The notes beneath the pieces are model-generated. The model searched no databases. It saw only the letters and a program-made list of their open reading frames with translations, and had not been told where the DNA came from. The position numbers and the translations under genes are program-made. From positions 1 through 64,000 of the forward strand of contig NVXU02000014.1 in the NCBI GenBank assembly GCA_002734065.2: DNA of 64,000 nt, in the 5' to 3' direction. Of this stretch, positions 62,097 through 64,000 are shown in pieces; position 1 is the first letter of the stretch, and each line of letters starts with the position of its first letter. This DNA is from Fluviicola sp. (GTDB taxonomy: Bacteria > Bacteroidota > Bacteroidia > Flavobacteriales_D > Crocinitomicaceae).

Positions 62097-62711
62097 GTGG
62101 AACAATTGACCAAATATCGCACAGTTGACAAACTAACGGAGGGTTTTTACAAAGAGAAAAACTCCAAGTTTATAGCCTACGCAATTGCTTGCTACAGCGA
62201 GAATGACGTGAAGAATAACCTGGATATTTGGAGAAAAAAACATCCTCAAGCGGGACATTTATGCTACGCTTATCGATTAGGTCTTGAGGGCGCAAAATAC
62301 CGAGCCAATGACGATGGAGAACCTTCAAATTCTGCCGGTGCACCAATACTTGGTCAGATTGACTCATTTAATTTAACCAACGTACTAATTGGAGTCGTAA
62401 GGTATTATGGTGGAGTAAACTTGGGAGTTGGAGGTTTAATAACTGCTTATCGTTCTGTGGCAAAAGATGCAATTGAAAATGGTGAAATTGTAGAATTAGA
62501 AGTGCATCAATGGTTCACTATTACTTTTAATTACGAGGATATGCCTCATGTGATGAATTTTCTAAAGAAGCAAAATATCCCAATTTCAGAAAAGAAGTTC
62601 GAAATTGATTGTGAGCTGAAGATAGAATTGCCCTTGTCTATTTCTGATCACATCTGTTCAACTTTATTGAGCTATTCTTCACTAAAAATGAATGATTTGG
62701 GCATTTATTAA
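62097..62711 (+). CDS. YigZ/IMPACT family protein
   Basis: The start is GTG 62097. The 204-residue protein has an IMPACT N-terminal domain with GFYKEKNSKFIAYAIAC, HPQAGHLCYAYRLG, DDGEPSNSAGAPILGQI and GVVRYYGGVNLGVGGLITAY, and a DUF1949-like C-terminal domain. YigZ proteins are linked to ribosome and translation regulation, but their exact role is unsettled. The M42 peptidase gene starts 42 bases after it, and the two may be co-transcribed. Confidence 0.9.
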   Translation: MEQLTKYRTVDKLTEGFYKEKNSKFIAYAIACYSENDVKNNLDIWRKKHPQAGHLCYAYRLGLEGAKYRANDDGEPSNSAGAPILGQIDSFNLTNVLIGVVRYYGGVNLGVGGLITAYRSVAKDAIENGEIVELEVHQWFTITFNYEDMPHVMNFLKKQNIPISEKKFEIDCELKIELPLSISDHICSTLLSYSSLKMNDLGIY

Positions 62712-62753
62712 GGCTGTTGGAGTATTTTCCCTTTCTTTGCATCATAAAAATCA

Positions 62754-63683
62754 GTGAAATTGGAATTACTAAAAAAATTAGCAAGCATCCGTTCTGCCTC
62801 CAGTGATGAAGTAAGAATGAAAGAATTTTTATTGAATTACATTCAAGAGAATCAATCAAACTGGAAAGTACAGCCTCAAATTTTCGAGGGAAGACGCTTT
62901 CAAGATTGTATTGTTCTCGTTTTTGGCAAACCAACAACAGCAATCTATGCACACATGGATAGCATCGGCTTTTCTGTTGGTTACGACAAAGAATTAATCA
63001 AAATCGGAGGTCCGAGAACCATAGACGGAATGCAATTGGTCGGATCAGATTCTCACGGAGAAATAGAAACAGAACTGATGGTCATTGAAGATGAAAATAA
63101 TCATCCTTCTTACCAATATGTTTTTGAAAGAGAGATAGAACGAGGCACAATTCTGACTTTTAAACCAGATTTTCGCGAAACCAATGAGTACATTCAGTCG
63201 CCTTACATGGATAATCGACTCGGTGTTTGGAACGCATTGCAAGTTGCAGAATCAATGGAGAATGGCGCGATTGTTTTCGGAACTTATGAAGAACACGGAG
63301 GAAATACCGTTGCCAATTGCGCAAGATTCTTAATGGAAGAATACGATGTTTACCAAGCGTTAATTTCTGATATCACTTGGGTAACTTCAGGTGTTCGTCA
63401 TGGTGGTGGAGTTGCAATTTCTATGCGAGATAGTGGTTTGCCAAGGCGTTCTTACTTAAATAGAATCATAGAACTGGCAAAAGAATCTGGTGTTGATTAT
63501 CAATTAGAAGTTGAATCAGCTGGAGGGAGTGATGGAGGGGTTCTGCAAAAATCAGATTTGCCAATAGATTGGTGTTTTATTGGCGCAGCAGAAGATAATG
63601 TTCATTCTCCCGATGAAAAGGTGTATAAATCTGATATCAAATCAATGGTTGATTTGTATCGATATTTGATGGGGAATCTTTAG
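62754..63683 (+). CDS. M42/M20-fold metallo-aminopeptidase
   Basis: The start is GTG 62754. The 309-residue protein has the co-catalytic metal ligands in YAHMDSIGFS (His, Asp), PYMDNRLGVWNAL (Asp), TYEEHGGNTV (Glu-Glu), SDITWVTSG (Asp) and EDNVHSPDEKV (His). The order and spacing fit family M42 (tetrahedral aminopeptidases, glutamyl aminopeptidase type). It is somewhat shorter than the usual 340-360 residues. It trims amino acids from peptide N-termini in the cytoplasm. Confidence 0.9.
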   Translation: MKLELLKKLASIRSASSDEVRMKEFLLNYIQENQSNWKVQPQIFEGRRFQDCIVLVFGKPTTAIYAHMDSIGFSVGYDKELIKIGGPRTIDGMQLVGSDSHGEIETELMVIEDENNHPSYQYVFEREIERGTILTFKPDFRETNEYIQSPYMDNRLGVWNALQVAESMENGAIVFGTYEEHGGNTVANCARFLMEEYDVYQALISDITWVTSGVRHGGGVAISMRDSGLPRRSYLNRIIELAKESGVDYQLEVESAGGSDGGVLQKSDLPIDWCFIGAAEDNVHSPDEKVYKSDIKSMVDLYRYLMGNL

Positions 63684-63691
63684 ACGTAGGC

Positions 63692-63915
63692 TTCTGTTAG
63701 AATTATGACGTAGACACCTGTTAGGGTTATGAATTATGAAGCCCATAGGGTGTTAGAATTATGACGTACATACCTATTAGAATTATGGATTATGAAGCCC
63801 ATAGGGTGCTAGAATTATGACGTACATACCTGTTAGGATTATGAATTATGACGCAGACGTTTGTTAGAATTCATAATTCATAATTCTAGCACCCTATGGG
63901 CATCATAATCCTAAC
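63692..63915. repeat. 56-bp tandem repeat block with an inverted partner
   Basis: Units beginning at 63717, 63773 and 63829 (exactly 56 bp apart) carry CCTGTTAG-ATTATGAATTATGAAGCCCATAGGG. A 24-bp part (63797-63820) is the perfect inverse of 63878-63901. Together they can fold into a long hairpin. The sequence belongs to the TTAGGATTATGAATTATG family at 40023 and 44029. Confidence 0.88.
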
Positions 63916-63945
63916 AAAATTCTACTTCTAGCAAAAGTCAACTTC

Positions 63946-64000
63946 CTACGCCATCACCTTCGGTGCAGCTGACATTATCGCCTCGCTTGATTCTTTTGCA
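63946..64000 (-). CDS. Possible C-terminal end of a minus-strand gene running off the window
   Basis: On the minus strand an open frame enters from the window end and stops at 63946-63948, encoding AKESSEAIMSAAPKVMA, a plausible helical C-terminus. The inverted repeat copy at 63868-63915 follows it in the orientation that this repeat family takes after stop codons. Only 17 residues are visible, so identity cannot be judged, and a chance frame is possible. Confidence 0.35.
   Translation of the reverse strand, partial: AKESSEAIMSAAPKVMA

Noticed and set aside
63692-63915. CRISPR array
   Set aside because: The 56-bp units are contiguous and share their whole length, so there are no unique spacers.
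1-64000. tRNA or rRNA genes
   Set aside because: No cloverleaf with a TTC-arm and acceptor pairing, and no rRNA signature, was recognised.

Overview
This window comes from an A+T-rich genome of the phylum Bacteroidota, most likely a Flavobacteriales or Crocinitomicaceae-like bacterium (Fluviicola-type gene content; the genus is a guess). The evidence is: several proteins with type IX secretion (T9SS) C-terminal sorting domains, a PorP/SprF protein and a PorE-like TPR/propeller/OmpA protein, a DPP7-type S46 peptidase, a bacillithiol enzyme (BshA), -7 elements of the Bacteroidota form TAnnTTTG, few Shine-Dalgarno sequences, and many short intergenic repeats of the kind common in this phylum. 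No rRNA, tRNA, CRISPR array, complete insertion sequence or prophage was seen.

Layout. (1) 1-6157: a cobalamin riboswitch followed by a vitamin B12 capture/uptake operon: a DUF4465 (BtuH-like) T9SS cargo protein, a BtuB-like TonB receptor, a BtuG-like propeller lipoprotein, a second T9SS surface protein and a TPMT-type methyltransferase, closed by a perfect 62-bp palindrome. (2) 6.3-14.7 kb: ECF sigma factor, secreted cupredoxin, DnaJ/TerB membrane protein, DPP7-like peptidase, meaB (chaperone of a B12-dependent mutase) with an S4 protein, two unknown genes, cytidine deaminase and a DUF3298 lipoprotein. (3) 14.7-17.1 kb: pdhA and pdhC. (4) 17.1-33.5 kb: a 1355-residue T9SS type B adhesin with its PorP/SprF partner (fused to OmpA), a CAP protein, a DUF3857/transglutaminase giant, a TPR protein and a PorE-like protein, separated by hairpin-rich repeats. 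(5) 33.5-34.3 kb: an 820-bp repeat cluster without a convincing gene. (6) 34.3-41.8 kb: site-2 protease, Smr protein, GT39, PHP-fold and GT2 genes, a short-repeat protein and an SpmA-SpmB fusion. (7) 42.0-42.6 kb: a broken higB-like toxin next to an intact higA. (8) 42.6-48.0 kb: GATase, Sua5, two rhomboid proteases, mutL and a small membrane protein. (9) 48.1-57.1 kb: NagZ/beta-lactamase fusion, PAP2, bshA, SirB1-like protein, a membrane patatin and a thioesterase. (10) 57.5-64.0 kb: dnaA, an SPFH protein, a CUB-containing T9SS cargo pair, a YigZ/IMPACT protein, an M42 peptidase, a tandem-repeat block, and possibly the end of a minus-strand gene.

Themes. Vitamin B12 appears twice (the uptake operon and meaB). 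Cell-surface export by T9SS links at least five cargo genes to two apparatus-type genes. The most unusual signals are: a dispersed family of hairpin repeats in which the two stem halves change together while the flanks stay fixed; two repeat families that follow stop codons in the orientation of the preceding gene; a MutL whose C-terminal endonuclease motifs look lost; a PorP/SprF-OmpA fusion; and repeat-derived codons at the start of pdhA.
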